Source: Candidatus Methylomirabilota bacterium
Lineage (GTDB): Bacteria > Methylomirabilota > Methylomirabilia > Rokubacteriales > CSP1-6
Assembly: GCA_035709005.1 (NCBI GenBank)
Contig: DASTFB010000087.1
Span: 186,001-250,000 of the forward strand
Length of the DNA stretch: 64,000 nucleotides
Direction: 5' to 3'
The notes under the pieces were generated by a model. That model was not told the DNA's origin and did no database searches. It saw only the letters and a list, made by a program, of their open reading frames with translations. The position numbers and the translations under genes were made by a program. Position 1 is the first letter of the stretch. Every line of letters starts with the position of its first letter. Shown one piece after another: positions 43,001 through 51,230 of this stretch.

Positions 43001-43288
43001 ATGGCCGAGCACCCACTGCCAACTGGGGACGTCGAGGACATCGTCGAGGGGGCGGCCGCACCACCCTGGATGACGATCCTGCACAACTGCGACTGTCACA
43101 CCTTCGATCAGGTCGTCAAGCAGCTGCAAAAGGCGATCGGCTGCTCGGAGGCCGAGGGCTGGGACATCGCCTGGCGCGTGCACAACACCGGTAAGGCCGT
43201 GGTCAAGATCGGGCCGGAACCGGAGTGTGTGCGGGTGGGCAACGTCCTGGCCGCCATCGGGCTGGTGGTCACCGTCGTCCAGTCCTGA
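43001..43288 (+). CDS. clpS: ClpS-like protease adaptor
   Basis: A 95-residue protein resembling ClpS, the adaptor that hands N-degron substrates to ClpAP/ClpCP. PWMTILHNCDCHTFDQVVKQ matches the ClpS strand-helix region that binds the N-terminal residue (normally HNDD; here HNCDC, with the first acid replaced by Cys), and EGWDIAWRVHNTGKAVVKIG matches the conserved helix and H-x-T-G segment. The loss of one of the two acidic pocket residues could change or weaken N-degron recognition. ATG 43001 has a GGGGGAG upstream and GATAAT at 42955-42960 is a possible -10 box. Confidence 0.85.
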   Translation: MAEHPLPTGDVEDIVEGAAAPPWMTILHNCDCHTFDQVVKQLQKAIGCSEAEGWDIAWRVHNTGKAVVKIGPEPECVRVGNVLAAIGLVVTVVQS

Positions 43289-43298
43289 GCCTGGGGCA

Positions 43299-44201
43299 TC
43301 ACACCCCCGTCGGCCGCTTGATGCGCAGCGCCACCCCGGGATCCTTCTCGAGCTGGATCGTGGTGTGATCGATGCCGAAGCGCGCGTGGAGCACCGCGTG
43401 AAGCTCGTCGAGCAGGCGCTCGCTCTCGGCCAGATCCTCGACCACCACGTGAGCGCTCATGGCTTCCCGCCCCGACGTCAACGTCCACACGTGCAGGTCG
43501 TGGATGCGCCGGACCCCGGCCACCTGCGTCATGGCCGCGCCGATCTCGTCCAGCTGCAGGTGGGGCGGCGTTCCCTCCAGCAGGACGTTGACGGCCTGCA
43601 CCAGCAGGCGCCACGTCCGGGGCACGATGAACACCGCGATGGCGGCACTGACGAGGGGATCCACCAGCGTCCAGCCGGTGAGCAAGATCACGAACCCGGC
43701 AACCAGCACGCCCACCGAGGCCAGAGCGTCGGCCACCACTTCCAGATAGGCCCCCCGGATGTTCAGGCTCTCCCGGGCCCCCCGGCGTAGCAGCCAGGCC
43801 GAGAACAGGTTGACGCCCAGCCCCACCGTCGCGATGGCCAGCATGGGGACGGCCATGATGGCCGGCGGCGCGAACAGCCGCCGGTACGCCTCGGTCAGGA
43901 TGACGCCCGCGATCACGAGCAAGATCAGCGCGTTGACGAGAGCGGCCAGGATCTCCACCCGGTAGTAGCCGAACGTCTTGGCCGGCGTCGGCGGCCGCCC
44001 GGCGATCCACACGGCGAAGAGCGCCAGGGCCAGCCCGCCGACATCGGTGAGCATGTGGCCGGCGTCCGCAGCCAGCGCCAGGCTGCTGGTCCAGATCGCG
44101 CCGACGGTCTCGACGAGCATGAACGCTCCGGTCAGAACCAGCACGGCCACGAGCCGGCGGCGCGAGCGGCCGGCGGCGGTCTCTCGGTGTTCGTGCATCA
44201 T
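43299..44201 (-). CDS. Cation diffusion facilitator metal exporter
   Basis: A 300-residue membrane protein with six transmembrane helices and a cytoplasmic C-domain. The transport site is built from LAADAGHMLTDVGGLALALF (His and Asp of helix 2) and YLEVVADALASVGVLVAGFV (helix 5); the C-domain contains RRIHDLHVWTLTSGREAMSAH. Sequence is closest to zinc/cobalt/cadmium-exporting CzcD-like members. The polarity is opposite to ClpS, with only 10 nt between the ends. Confidence 0.92.
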   Translation of the reverse strand: MMHEHRETAAGRSRRRLVAVLVLTGAFMLVETVGAIWTSSLALAADAGHMLTDVGGLALALFAVWIAGRPPTPAKTFGYYRVEILAALVNALILLVIAGVILTEAYRRLFAPPAIMAVPMLAIATVGLGVNLFSAWLLRRGARESLNIRGAYLEVVADALASVGVLVAGFVILLTGWTLVDPLVSAAIAVFIVPRTWRLLVQAVNVLLEGTPPHLQLDEIGAAMTQVAGVRRIHDLHVWTLTSGREAMSAHVVVEDLAESERLLDELHAVLHARFGIDHTTIQLEKDPGVALRIKRPTGV

Positions 44202-44559
44202 CGAACCGATCCTAACAGGCCGCTGAGAAGGCCCGGCGGGATCCTAGCACCGGCGCGGCCCGAGCCTCGCGGAGAGATCCCCTGCATCGTGCTGGGGCTG
44301 GTGGTGCTGACCGGCGCCGCGATCATCCGCTGGTGGGTGATCCGGACTCGACCCGACTGCTGTAGCGAGCTGGCGGCGCTCGCGCAGCCGACGCGCCGCC
44401 TCAAACCGCCGCGCGGGATCCACGTCGTTCATCCGTCGTGCCCGCCACATCTCGAAAATCAGCCGGGCCGTGCGCGGTCCACTATACAATAGCGGTCGGA
44501 CCGGGGCCGCGGGCGGGGTTGCCGGCGTCCTGCTCGCGGTCTGGGAAAAAGGACAGGGC
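44202..44559. other. Intergenic region with promoter-like box
   Basis: This 358-nt stretch between the divergent CDF and NYN genes has no convincing gene. A hydrophobic plus-strand frame (GTG at about 44289, VLGLVVLTGAAIIRWWVI) and basic minus-strand frames exist but lack ribosome sites and family resemblance. TACAAT at 44485-44490 could be the -10 box of the NYN gene, with start near 44497. Confidence 0.5.
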
Positions 44560-45327
44560 ATGAACGGGGAACGAAAGCTGGCGTTGTTCATCGACTTCGA
44601 GAACATCGCCCGCGGGGTCAAGGAGGCGCAGTACAAGCAGTTCGAGATCAAGCTGGTGCTGGAGCGGCTACTCGAGAAGGGCAAGATCATCGTGCGCCGC
44701 GCCTATGCCGACTGGAGCCGCTTCACCGAGTACAAGCGCCCGTTTCACGAGTGGGCCATCGAGCTCATCGACGTCCCCCAGAGCCGCTACAGCGGCAAGA
44801 ACTCCGCCGACATCCGCATGGTCGTGGACGCGCTGGACCTGGCCTACGGCAAGTCGCACATCGACGCCTTCGCCCTGGTCTCCGGCGACTCCGACTTCTC
44901 GCCGCTGGTCTCCAAGCTGCGCGAGAACGACCGCTACGTGATCGGGCTCGGAGTCAAGTCGTCCTCATCCGACCTGCTGGTGGCCAACTGCGACGAGTTC
45001 ATCTTCTACGAGGACCTCATCCGGGACACCAAGAAGACGAACCTGTTGCGGGGCCTGCCCGAGAAGAAGGCCGAGGCCATGGCGCAGCTCATCGACGCCA
45101 TCCAGGCGCTCCTGCGCGAGAACAAAGAAACGTTGTGGGGATCCATGGTCAAACAGACCATGATCCGCAAGAACCCCGCCTTCAACGAGTCCTATTACGG
45201 ATACTCCACGTTCTCGAAGCTACTGGAGGATGCCGCCAAGCAGAAAATCGTCACCCTGGAGCGCGACGAGAAGAGCGGCACCTACGTCATCACTTCACTC
45301 ACCGAGGAGAGCGGGCGGGCGGCCTAG
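44560..45327 (+). CDS. NYN/PIN-like ribonuclease with C-terminal LOTUS-like domain
   Basis: A 255-residue protein. Residues about 5-150 are an NYN domain (PIN-like RNase fold) with acidic residues in LALFIDFENIARGVKEAQYK, GKNSADIRMVVDALDLAYG and LVSGDSDFSPLVSKLRENDR. Residues 175-245 look like an OST-HTH/LOTUS-type winged helix (LIDAIQALLRENKETLWGSM, YSTFSKLLEDAAKQKIVTLE), which binds RNA in other proteins. ATG 44560 follows a GGACAGG. It probably acts in RNA processing or decay. Confidence 0.9.
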   Translation: MNGERKLALFIDFENIARGVKEAQYKQFEIKLVLERLLEKGKIIVRRAYADWSRFTEYKRPFHEWAIELIDVPQSRYSGKNSADIRMVVDALDLAYGKSHIDAFALVSGDSDFSPLVSKLRENDRYVIGLGVKSSSSDLLVANCDEFIFYEDLIRDTKKTNLLRGLPEKKAEAMAQLIDAIQALLRENKETLWGSMVKQTMIRKNPAFNESYYGYSTFSKLLEDAAKQKIVTLERDEKSGTYVITSLTEESGRAA

Positions 45328-45458
45328 GGGCGTTGCGCGATATTCGGGGCCAGCGTATTCTTGGCCCGCATGAACGACAGGGCGTGCGAATTCCGTTGTG
45401 GTCCCGAATCCGCTGTAGGTTCCGGCCGCTCTGCTCGGCGCCATCCGATCCCCGACCC

Positions 45459-45767
45459 ATGGCCTTCGTAAGCGTCGCCACCCCCGACGAGATTCCCATC
45501 GGTCACGGTCTCCTGGTCGAGCGCAACGACCGCACGGTGGCCATCTTCAACGCCGGCGCCGGGCGCTTCTTCGCCTGCGCGGCTTCCTGTCCCCACGAGG
45601 ACGGACCGCTCGCCGAAGGCTGGCTGGAAGGTGACGCGGTGGTGTGCCCCTGGCACGGCTTCGACTTCGATCTGGCCACCGGTCGCTGTCGCGTGGACGC
45701 CGACCTGGCGATTCCCGTCTATCCGGTCCGGGTATCGGCCGGCGCCGTGGAGGTCGACCTGCCGTGA
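45459..45767 (+). CDS. Rieske-type [2Fe-2S] ferredoxin
   Basis: A 102-residue protein with a Rieske cluster site: CPHEDGPL about residue 43 and CPWHGFDFDLATGRC about residue 61, i.e. C-x-H ... C-x2-H. The small size and NirD-like ending VYPVRVSAGAVEVDLP resemble NirD-type or dioxygenase ferredoxins. It starts 131 nt after the NYN gene and is followed directly by a frameshifted cupin gene. It could donate electrons to an oxygenase encoded elsewhere. Confidence 0.9.
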   Translation: MAFVSVATPDEIPIGHGLLVERNDRTVAIFNAGAGRFFACAASCPHEDGPLAEGWLEGDAVVCPWHGFDFDLATGRCRVDADLAIPVYPVRVSAGAVEVDLP

Positions 45768-46089
45768 GCCCGCCGGCGAGCAGTCTCTACGTTCAGGCCG
45801 CCGACCACCCGTGGGTCGAACGGCGGCCCGCGTGTTCTGGAAGATCCTCCGGGAGGAGGGCGACCGGCGAACGGTGCTCACCCGCTACGCGCCCGGCGCC
45901 ACGATCCCCCGCCACCGGCACCTCGGCGAGGAGCAGATCTACGTGCTGGAGGGCAGCGTCGCCGACGATACCGGTACGTGCACAAACGGCAACTACGCCC
46001 GGCGACCGCCGGGCTGTATCCACACCGTGACCAGCCGCGCGGGCGCGCTGGTGCTCGCCGTGATGTCCGGCGGTACCGAGCGATGCTAG
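45764..46089 (+). pseudogene. ChrR-type cupin gene with a single-base frameshift
   Basis: GTG 45764 overlaps the Rieske stop (GTGA) and opens a cupin-like N-terminus (SLYVQAADHPWVERRP), but the frame then loses sense. From about 45828 a different frame continues the cupin: VFWKILREEGDRRTVLTRYA, PRHRHLGEEQIYVLEGSV (metal-binding His/Glu motif) and GCIHTVTSRAGALVLA. Restoring one G in the run CGGCGGCCCGCG (45821-45832) joins both halves, so one base is missing. This may be a real lesion or an assembly error. A zinc-cupin anti-sigma or sensory role would fit the adjacent regulator. Confidence 0.75.
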
Positions 46090-46475
46090 CTTCGCCCGGG
46101 GCGGCATCGAGGGAAACCGTGGCCGAACGCGCCGTCCCACACGTGCGAAAGTTTCTCGGGCAACGACTGCGCGCCCTGCGCAAGCAGCGGGGCCTGAGCC
46201 AGGAACGCTTGGGGCGAAAGTCCGCGCTCAGCGGGAAGTTCATCGGTGAAGTGGAGCGCGGCGAGAAATCGATCTCTGTCGACAGTCTGTATCACGTGGC
46301 GGTGGCGCTCGAGGTGCCGCTACGCCACCTGACCGACGTGCGGCCGGGCCGGCGGACTCCGGTGCCCAGCGAAGAGGCCGAGCGCCTCTTCGCGATGGTG
46401 TGCGCGCACCGGCGCCCCGGCGAGGTGCGCAAGGCCCTCGAGGTCGTCCGGGCCATGCTGGGAGGCGCCGCGTGA
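46083..46475 (+). CDS. XRE-family helix-turn-helix regulator
   Basis: A 130-residue protein with one lambda-repressor-type HTH in residues 24-80 (LGQRLRALRKQRGLSQERLG, SGKFIGEVERGEKSISVDSL). The C-terminal tail after RPGRRTPVPSEEAERLF is helical and may mediate dimerisation. ATG 46083 overlaps the last codons of the frameshifted cupin gene. It may regulate the Rieske-cupin-XRE series; target unknown. Confidence 0.87.
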   Translation: MLASPGAASRETVAERAVPHVRKFLGQRLRALRKQRGLSQERLGRKSALSGKFIGEVERGEKSISVDSLYHVAVALEVPLRHLTDVRPGRRTPVPSEEAERLFAMVCAHRRPGEVRKALEVVRAMLGGAA

Positions 46476-46503
46476 TGGCCGTCAGCGGCGCCGAGGTGGA
46501 TGA

Positions 46504-46785
46504 ATGCTGACCAGCGAACACGTATGGGTCGGCATCGGGCTGCTCGGCCAAGCGCTGTTCTCGGCGCGCTTCGTGGTGCAATGGCTCGCCACCGAGCGCA
46601 AGCGGCGCAGCGTGGTGCCCCGTCAATTTTGGTACTTTTCGATCGGCGGCGGCCTCACGCTTCTGGCCTACGCGATCTATCGCGTCGACCCCGTGTTCAT
46701 TCTCGGGCAAGCCGCCGGGCTTCTGGTGTACTCTCGCAATCTCTATTTCATTCACCGCTACGGCGGGCAGGCGGCCGAGGCCTGA
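46504..46785 (+). CDS. LAB_N-domain small membrane protein
   Basis: A 93-residue membrane protein with three hydrophobic segments. GLLGQALFSARFVVQWLATE then RKRRSVVPRQFWYFSIGGGL and GQAAGLLVYSRNLYFI are the lipid A biosynthesis N-terminal (LAB_N) domain. In other bacteria this domain sits next to lipid glycosyl- or aminoarabinose-transfer genes, but no such partner is adjacent here. Confidence 0.88.
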   Translation: MLTSEHVWVGIGLLGQALFSARFVVQWLATERKRRSVVPRQFWYFSIGGGLTLLAYAIYRVDPVFILGQAAGLLVYSRNLYFIHRYGGQAAEA

Positions 46786-46816
46786 CGTGGCGGAAGGACA
46801 AGGAGCGGCAGCAACT

Positions 46817-48022
46817 ATGATTTGGGCCCAGTGTCAGACCCGTCCGGTGCTGATGATTCCCGGCCCCACCGAGCTTCCCCCGCCCGTGATCCAGGCCCTC
46901 AACCGCCCGCCGGCGATCCACTACGACGACTCGTTCGACGTCGGCATGCTGGAGCCCACCACGCTGGCGCTCCGCGAGGTGTTCCGGACCCGCAACGAAG
47001 TGCTCCTCCTGCCGGGCTCGGGCCGGACGGCGCTGGAAGCGGGAGCCACCTCGCTCATCGAGCCGGGCGACCGCGTCCTCGTCGTCGGCGCCGGCCAGTT
47101 CGGCGTCCTGATGCGGGACATCATGAACCGGGCGGGCGCGGCCTGGTCCGAGTTCAACGTCGAGCTGGGCCGCCCGCTCGACCTGACGGCGCTGGCCGCG
47201 GAGGCCGAGCGGTTGCGGCCCAAGGCCATCACGCTGGTGCACAACGAGACCTCCACGGGCACCACCTACCCGGCCGCGCAGGTCGGGGAGATCGCGCGGC
47301 GCGTGGGCGCGTTGTTCATGCTCGACACCGTGTCGGCCCTGGCCGGCATCGACGTGCGCACCGACGAGTGGGGCGTCGACCTCAACATGACCGGCTCCCA
47401 GAAATGTCTGGCCGCCCCGCTCGGGCTGGCCCTGGTGTCGGTGAGCGCCCGGGCCTGGGAGGCCATGGAGCGACGGCGGCGGCCGTCCCACAGCTGGTCC
47501 TACGACCTGCTCCGGTGGCGCGAGCACTGGATCCCCGAATCGCGAGGCGGCCGGCTCAGCGAGGGCGCCCCCCGGCGGCAACCCGTCTCCATCCCCACGC
47601 ACCTCACCGCCGCCATGCAGGCGGCCGTCCGGCTCATCCTCGAGGAAGGGCTGGGCCAGCGCTTCCGCCGTCACGAGGTGGCCGCCACCGCGCTGCGGGC
47701 CGGCGTGCAGGCCATGGGGCTCGACCTGTTTCCCGATCCGTCGCTGTGGTCGAACACCGTGTCGTGCATCAAGGTGCCCAAGGCGGTGGAGCCCGCGGCC
47801 GTCGTCGCCCACATGCGCGATCGGCACGGCATCCTCATCGGCACCGGGCTCGACAAGCTTCGGACCAGTACGCTCCGCATCGGGACGATGGGGATCACGG
47901 CCAGTCCGCTCTTCGTGCTGCCGACGCTTTCGGCGCTGGAGCTGGCGTTGCGGGACCTGGGCCACAAGAGCGACCCGGGCGCCGGCCTCGCCGCCGCCCA
48001 GCGCGTCTTCGCCGACGCCTGA
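46817..48022 (+). CDS. Class V PLP aminotransferase (alanine-glyoxylate / purine-catabolic type)
   Basis: A 401-residue PLP enzyme. MIPGPTELPPPVIQAL and YDDSFDVGMLEPTTLAL at the N-terminus, LLLPGSGRTALEAGATSLIE for the cofactor phosphate, LFMLDTVSALAGIDVRTDEW (Asp ligand of the pyridine N) and MTGSQKCLAAPLGLALVSVS (Schiff-base Lys) define the serine-pyruvate/alanine-glyoxylate group. It includes the (S)-ureidoglycine-glyoxylate enzyme PucG. The start at ATG 46817 gives the family opening; the AGGAG lies 12 nt upstream, a long spacing. It is followed by a 2-hydroxyacid dehydrogenase, which could handle the keto-acid product. Confidence 0.88.
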   Translation: MIWAQCQTRPVLMIPGPTELPPPVIQALNRPPAIHYDDSFDVGMLEPTTLALREVFRTRNEVLLLPGSGRTALEAGATSLIEPGDRVLVVGAGQFGVLMRDIMNRAGAAWSEFNVELGRPLDLTALAAEAERLRPKAITLVHNETSTGTTYPAAQVGEIARRVGALFMLDTVSALAGIDVRTDEWGVDLNMTGSQKCLAAPLGLALVSVSARAWEAMERRRRPSHSWSYDLLRWREHWIPESRGGRLSEGAPRRQPVSIPTHLTAAMQAAVRLILEEGLGQRFRRHEVAATALRAGVQAMGLDLFPDPSLWSNTVSCIKVPKAVEPAAVVAHMRDRHGILIGTGLDKLRTSTLRIGTMGITASPLFVLPTLSALELALRDLGHKSDPGAGLAAAQRVFADA

Positions 48023-48047
48023 GCAGAAACGCGCCTGAGGAACGGGC

Positions 48048-49076
48048 GTGACGCAGCCACACGCACCTAGAGCAGCCCACCCTCGGCCTGAACCGAGCTC
48101 GCGGCCCCCGCTACAAATAGTCATTCCCGACGACTTCCCGTCGGTATTCGAGGGAACCGTCGCGCACGACCGGGCCCGGCAACTGGGTGAGGTGCACGTC
48201 TACACCGCTCACGGCGCCGAGGACGAAGCCGAGCTGATCCGCCGTATCGGCCGCGCCCGGGTGGCGATCAACATCCGGGCTCACGCCCGGTTCACCGAGC
48301 CGGTCTTCGCGGCCTGCCGGAACCTCAAGATGGTCTCCATCTGGGGAACGGGCACCGACAACATCGACCTGGATGCCGCCGGCCGGCACGGCGTGACGGT
48401 CTGCAACACGCCGGGGATCAATGCGCGGGCCGTCGCCGAGCACACGCTGGCCCTCATGCTGGCGGTGGCCCGGCGGATCCCCCGGATCGATCACGAGGTC
48501 CGGGAAGGCCGCTGGCCGCGCGATCTGCTGACCCAGCTGCTCGGCAAGACCCTGGGCGTGTTCGGAACGGGGACGATCGGCGCCCGCGTCATCGAGCTGG
48601 GCCGTGCGATCGGCATGACGGTGCTGGCCTGGAGCCTGCGCGGCGAGCCGGACCGCATCGCGGCCCTGGGCGCCCGGGCCGCGGGTAAGGAGGAGATCCT
48701 GCGCGAGGCCGACGTCATCTCGCTGCACCTGCGCCTGGTCCCCGAGACCCGCGCCTTCCTCACCCGCAAGGAGTTCGGCCTTGTGAAGCGCAGCGCGATT
48801 CTCATCAATACCGCGCGGGGGGCGTTGGTGGAGCGCGACGCCCTGCTCGATGCGCTGAGCCAGGGCAAGATCGCCGGCGCCGGCCTCGACGTCTTCCACG
48901 ACGAGCCCCTGCGGCCCACCGATCCCGTCCTCAAGCTGGACAACGTCGTGCTCTCGCCGCACAACGCCGGTCAGACGCCCGAGGTCATCCGGGACGGCTT
49001 GCTCCGCGCGGTGGAAAACATCGAGCACTTCCTCGAGGGCCGTCCCACCGACGTCGTGGTGGCTCCCGCCCGCTGA
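48048..49076 (+). CDS. D-2-hydroxyacid dehydrogenase
   Basis: A 342-residue NAD(P)-dependent dehydrogenase. KTLGVFGTGTIGARVIELGR is the dinucleotide-binding loop, INTARGALVERDALLDALSQ holds the catalytic Arg region, and the catalytic Glu and His lie in AGLDVFHDEPL and NVVLSPHNAGQTPE. A proline-rich first 20 residues precede the fold and may be a start artefact; a downstream start is possible. It sits 25 nt after the aminotransferase gene. Confidence 0.9.
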   Translation: MTQPHAPRAAHPRPEPSSRPPLQIVIPDDFPSVFEGTVAHDRARQLGEVHVYTAHGAEDEAELIRRIGRARVAINIRAHARFTEPVFAACRNLKMVSIWGTGTDNIDLDAAGRHGVTVCNTPGINARAVAEHTLALMLAVARRIPRIDHEVREGRWPRDLLTQLLGKTLGVFGTGTIGARVIELGRAIGMTVLAWSLRGEPDRIAALGARAAGKEEILREADVISLHLRLVPETRAFLTRKEFGLVKRSAILINTARGALVERDALLDALSQGKIAGAGLDVFHDEPLRPTDPVLKLDNVVLSPHNAGQTPEVIRDGLLRAVENIEHFLEGRPTDVVVAPAR

Positions 49077-49083
49077 GTCCGGC

Positions 49084-49956
49084 CTACCAGCCGTGTGACG
49101 CGTACCAGTCGTAGATCTCTTCGCCGGTGGTAAGCCAGACGCCCTTGTGCTTCTTGATGTAGTCGTAGACCGCCTCGAAGTACTTGATGCGATGCGGGAC
49201 GCCGGAGATGTAGGGATGCACGGCGATGGCCATCACCCGCGGGTTCCGGGCGCCCTCCGCGTAGAGCCGGTCGAACTGGTCTCGGCACCGCTGGAGCCAC
49301 TCCGACGACGAGTGGTGCTGGATGATCATCATGGGGATGTCGTTCAGCTCGACGGTATAGGGTACCGACACGAGCCGCCGCGCCGTCGTGCGGATCTCGT
49401 AGGGCTGGTCGTCGTTGACCCAATCCGAGACGTACTCGATCCCTTCTTCAGCGAGCAGATCGAGGGTCTCCCACGTCTCGGTCAGCCCCGGGCCCAGCCA
49501 GCCTTTGGGCTTGCGGCCCGTGAACTTCTCGAGCGTCTGGACCGTGTCGCGGATGACGGCGCGCTGATCGGGCAGCAGGTGCATGGCTCCCTGGACCATC
49601 CCGTGGCCCATGAACTCCCACTTGGCGTCGAGCATAGCCTGGGCCACCGCCGGATAGGACTCGCAGACGTGGGCGTTGATCGCCGTGGTGGCCCGGATCT
49701 TCCGCTTGCCCAGCGCCTCCAGGAATCGCCAGAACCCGACCCGCATCCCGTAATCGTGCCAGGCCCAGTTCGGCACATCCGGGACGACGGCCACGCCCTG
49801 GGGCGTCGTGAGGTATTGGCGCGGCATCGGCTTTTCCGGGCTCCACTCCTCCACGTTGACGATGGTCCAGACGGCGATCCGGGCCCCTTTGGGGAGCTTC
49901 CAGGGACGGCGGTGGGCGATGGGAGAGTACGGAAAGCGCTCCGATGGCAGTTTCAC
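49084..49956 (-). CDS. Polysaccharide-deacetylase-like protein (PuuE type)
   Basis: A 290-residue NodB-fold protein of the cytosolic group that includes allantoinase PuuE. WAWHDYGMRVGFWRFLEALG carries the first metal/catalytic residues, TTAINAHVCESYPAVAQAML and EFMGHGMVQGAMHLL the second, and MAIAVHPYISGVPHRIKYFE the C-terminal His motif. With the M20 amidohydrolase and the PucG-like aminotransferase in this window, a purine/ureide catabolic role is possible but not demonstrated. Confidence 0.85.
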   Translation of the reverse strand: MKLPSERFPYSPIAHRRPWKLPKGARIAVWTIVNVEEWSPEKPMPRQYLTTPQGVAVVPDVPNWAWHDYGMRVGFWRFLEALGKRKIRATTAINAHVCESYPAVAQAMLDAKWEFMGHGMVQGAMHLLPDQRAVIRDTVQTLEKFTGRKPKGWLGPGLTETWETLDLLAEEGIEYVSDWVNDDQPYEIRTTARRLVSVPYTVELNDIPMMIIQHHSSSEWLQRCRDQFDRLYAEGARNPRVMAIAVHPYISGVPHRIKYFEAVYDYIKKHKGVWLTTGEEIYDWYASHGW

Positions 49957-50007
49957 AGGCCCCTCCTCGCGAGGCTTTTCGATCGACCGGGCCGCGCGGG
50001 CCTATAG

Positions 50008-50013
50008 TACAAT
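50008..50013 (+). promoter_or_regulatory. -10 box of a probably leaderless gene
   Basis: TACAAT lies 8 nt upstream of the GTG start codon at 50022, and no Shine-Dalgarno sequence is present, so transcription would begin at or within two bases of the start codon. No good -35 element was found. Confidence 0.45.
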
Positions 50014-50021
50014 CACGACCC

Positions 50022-51029
50022 GTGACTCCGCCCCTGGGCATCGACATCCACTCGCACTTCTACCCGGAGAGCTACCTCAGACTGATCGAGCAGGAAGGGG
50101 CGGCCGCCGGCGCCCGGATCGACCGCAGCCGCGGTGACGGCCCGGCCATCGTGCTACCCGGAGTCAGCACCCCGCCGCTCTCGCCCGCCTACTGGGATCT
50201 CGACCTGCGCATCAAGGCCATGAACCGGACGGGCATCGCGGTACAGGCCCTGTCGCTCACCAGCCCCATGACGTACTTCGCCAGCCCCAGCCTGGGCCGG
50301 CGCCTGGCCCAGGTCTTCAACGACGCCCTGGCCCAAGCGCATACGGCCTACCCCGATCGCTTCGTGGGCTGCGCCACGTTGCCGATGCAGGATCCCGCGG
50401 CCGCCGTCGCCGAGCTGGAGCGGTCGGCTCGGCTGTCGGGCGTCCGCGCCGTCTACCTGGGCACCAACATCGGGGGGCGGGAGCTCTCGGACCAGGCGTT
50501 CTCCGCGCTGTTCGAGCGCTGCCAGGAGTACGAGCTGCCGATCTTCCTGCATCCCCTCAACGTCGTCGGCAGCGCGCGCCTGGGGCCCTTCTACCTCAGC
50601 AACCTGCTGGGCAACCCGTTCGACACGGCGATCGCCGCGGCCCATCTCGTCCTGGGCGGGGTGATGGACAAGTTTCCCCGGCTGCAGATATGTCTGCCGC
50701 ACGCCGGCGGAGCCCTGCCCTACCTCTTCGGACGGCTTCAGCACGGGCAGCGCGTACGTCCCGAGGCCCGCGATCGGGCCCGGCGTCCCTTCGGCGCCTA
50801 TCTCCGGCGCTTCACCTACGACACGATCAGCCACTCGCCGGAGGCGCTGCGCTACCTCATCGGCCTCGTGGGCGCCGACCGGGTCATGATCGGGAGCGAT
50901 TTCTGCTTCGACATGGGCTACGAGCGGCCGCGAGACATCGTCACCAAGCGGCTGGGGCTCAAGGCGGTGGACCAGGCGCGGATCCTGCGCGGGAACGCCG
51001 CCCGCCTGCTGGGCCTGGGGACGGGGTGA
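50022..51029 (+). CDS. ACMSD-like amidohydrolase-superfamily decarboxylase/hydrolase
   Basis: A 335-residue TIM-barrel metalloenzyme of the amidohydrolase_2 group. The metal-binding GIDIHSHFYPESYL is near the N-terminus, PIFLHPLNVVG gives the middle His, QICLPHAGGALPYLFGRLQ the next and RVMIGSDFCFDMGY the terminal Asp. This group includes aminocarboxymuconate-semialdehyde, salicylate and resorcylate decarboxylases. The GTG at 50022 is the earliest start giving the family opening; a longer frame reads back into the divergent deacetylase gene. Confidence 0.9.
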   Translation: MTPPLGIDIHSHFYPESYLRLIEQEGAAAGARIDRSRGDGPAIVLPGVSTPPLSPAYWDLDLRIKAMNRTGIAVQALSLTSPMTYFASPSLGRRLAQVFNDALAQAHTAYPDRFVGCATLPMQDPAAAVAELERSARLSGVRAVYLGTNIGGRELSDQAFSALFERCQEYELPIFLHPLNVVGSARLGPFYLSNLLGNPFDTAIAAAHLVLGGVMDKFPRLQICLPHAGGALPYLFGRLQHGQRVRPEARDRARRPFGAYLRRFTYDTISHSPEALRYLIGLVGADRVMIGSDFCFDMGYERPRDIVTKRLGLKAVDQARILRGNAARLLGLGTG

Positions 51030-51223
51030 GGGGGCGCGCGGCCGGCGCCGGCCGCCGCCTGCCGGCGTTCCTGCCCATCAGGTTCCATCTCCACCGCAAT
51101 ATCCGGAAGTACCCGGAGCTCTTCGCGCGGGCTCGCTCCGTCCTGGACGCGGTCGGCCTGGCCGGCGAAGCCGACGAGGCGGTGCGCAACCTGTCCCACG
51201 GCGACCGGATCACCTGGCAGTGA
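51026..51223 (+). pseudogene. Fragment of a LivG-like ABC ATPase
   Basis: A 65-codon frame whose C-terminal part (FHLHRNIRKYPELFARARSV, LDAVGLAGEADEAVRNLSHGD) resembles the helical region of branched-chain-type LivG ATPases just before the signature motif; it then ends RITWQ. There is no Walker A, Walker B or full signature. The GTG start overlaps the amidohydrolase stop (GTGA), so the remnant may still be translated. It points to a lost transporter operon together with the LivF-like fragment at 52280. Confidence 0.55.
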
Positions 51224-51230
51224 CGCCCCT

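Noticed and set aside
44289-44492. Small hydrophobic protein in the CDF-NYN intergenic region
   Set aside because: It has no ribosome site, no homology that I recognise and conflicts with the promoter region of the NYN gene.
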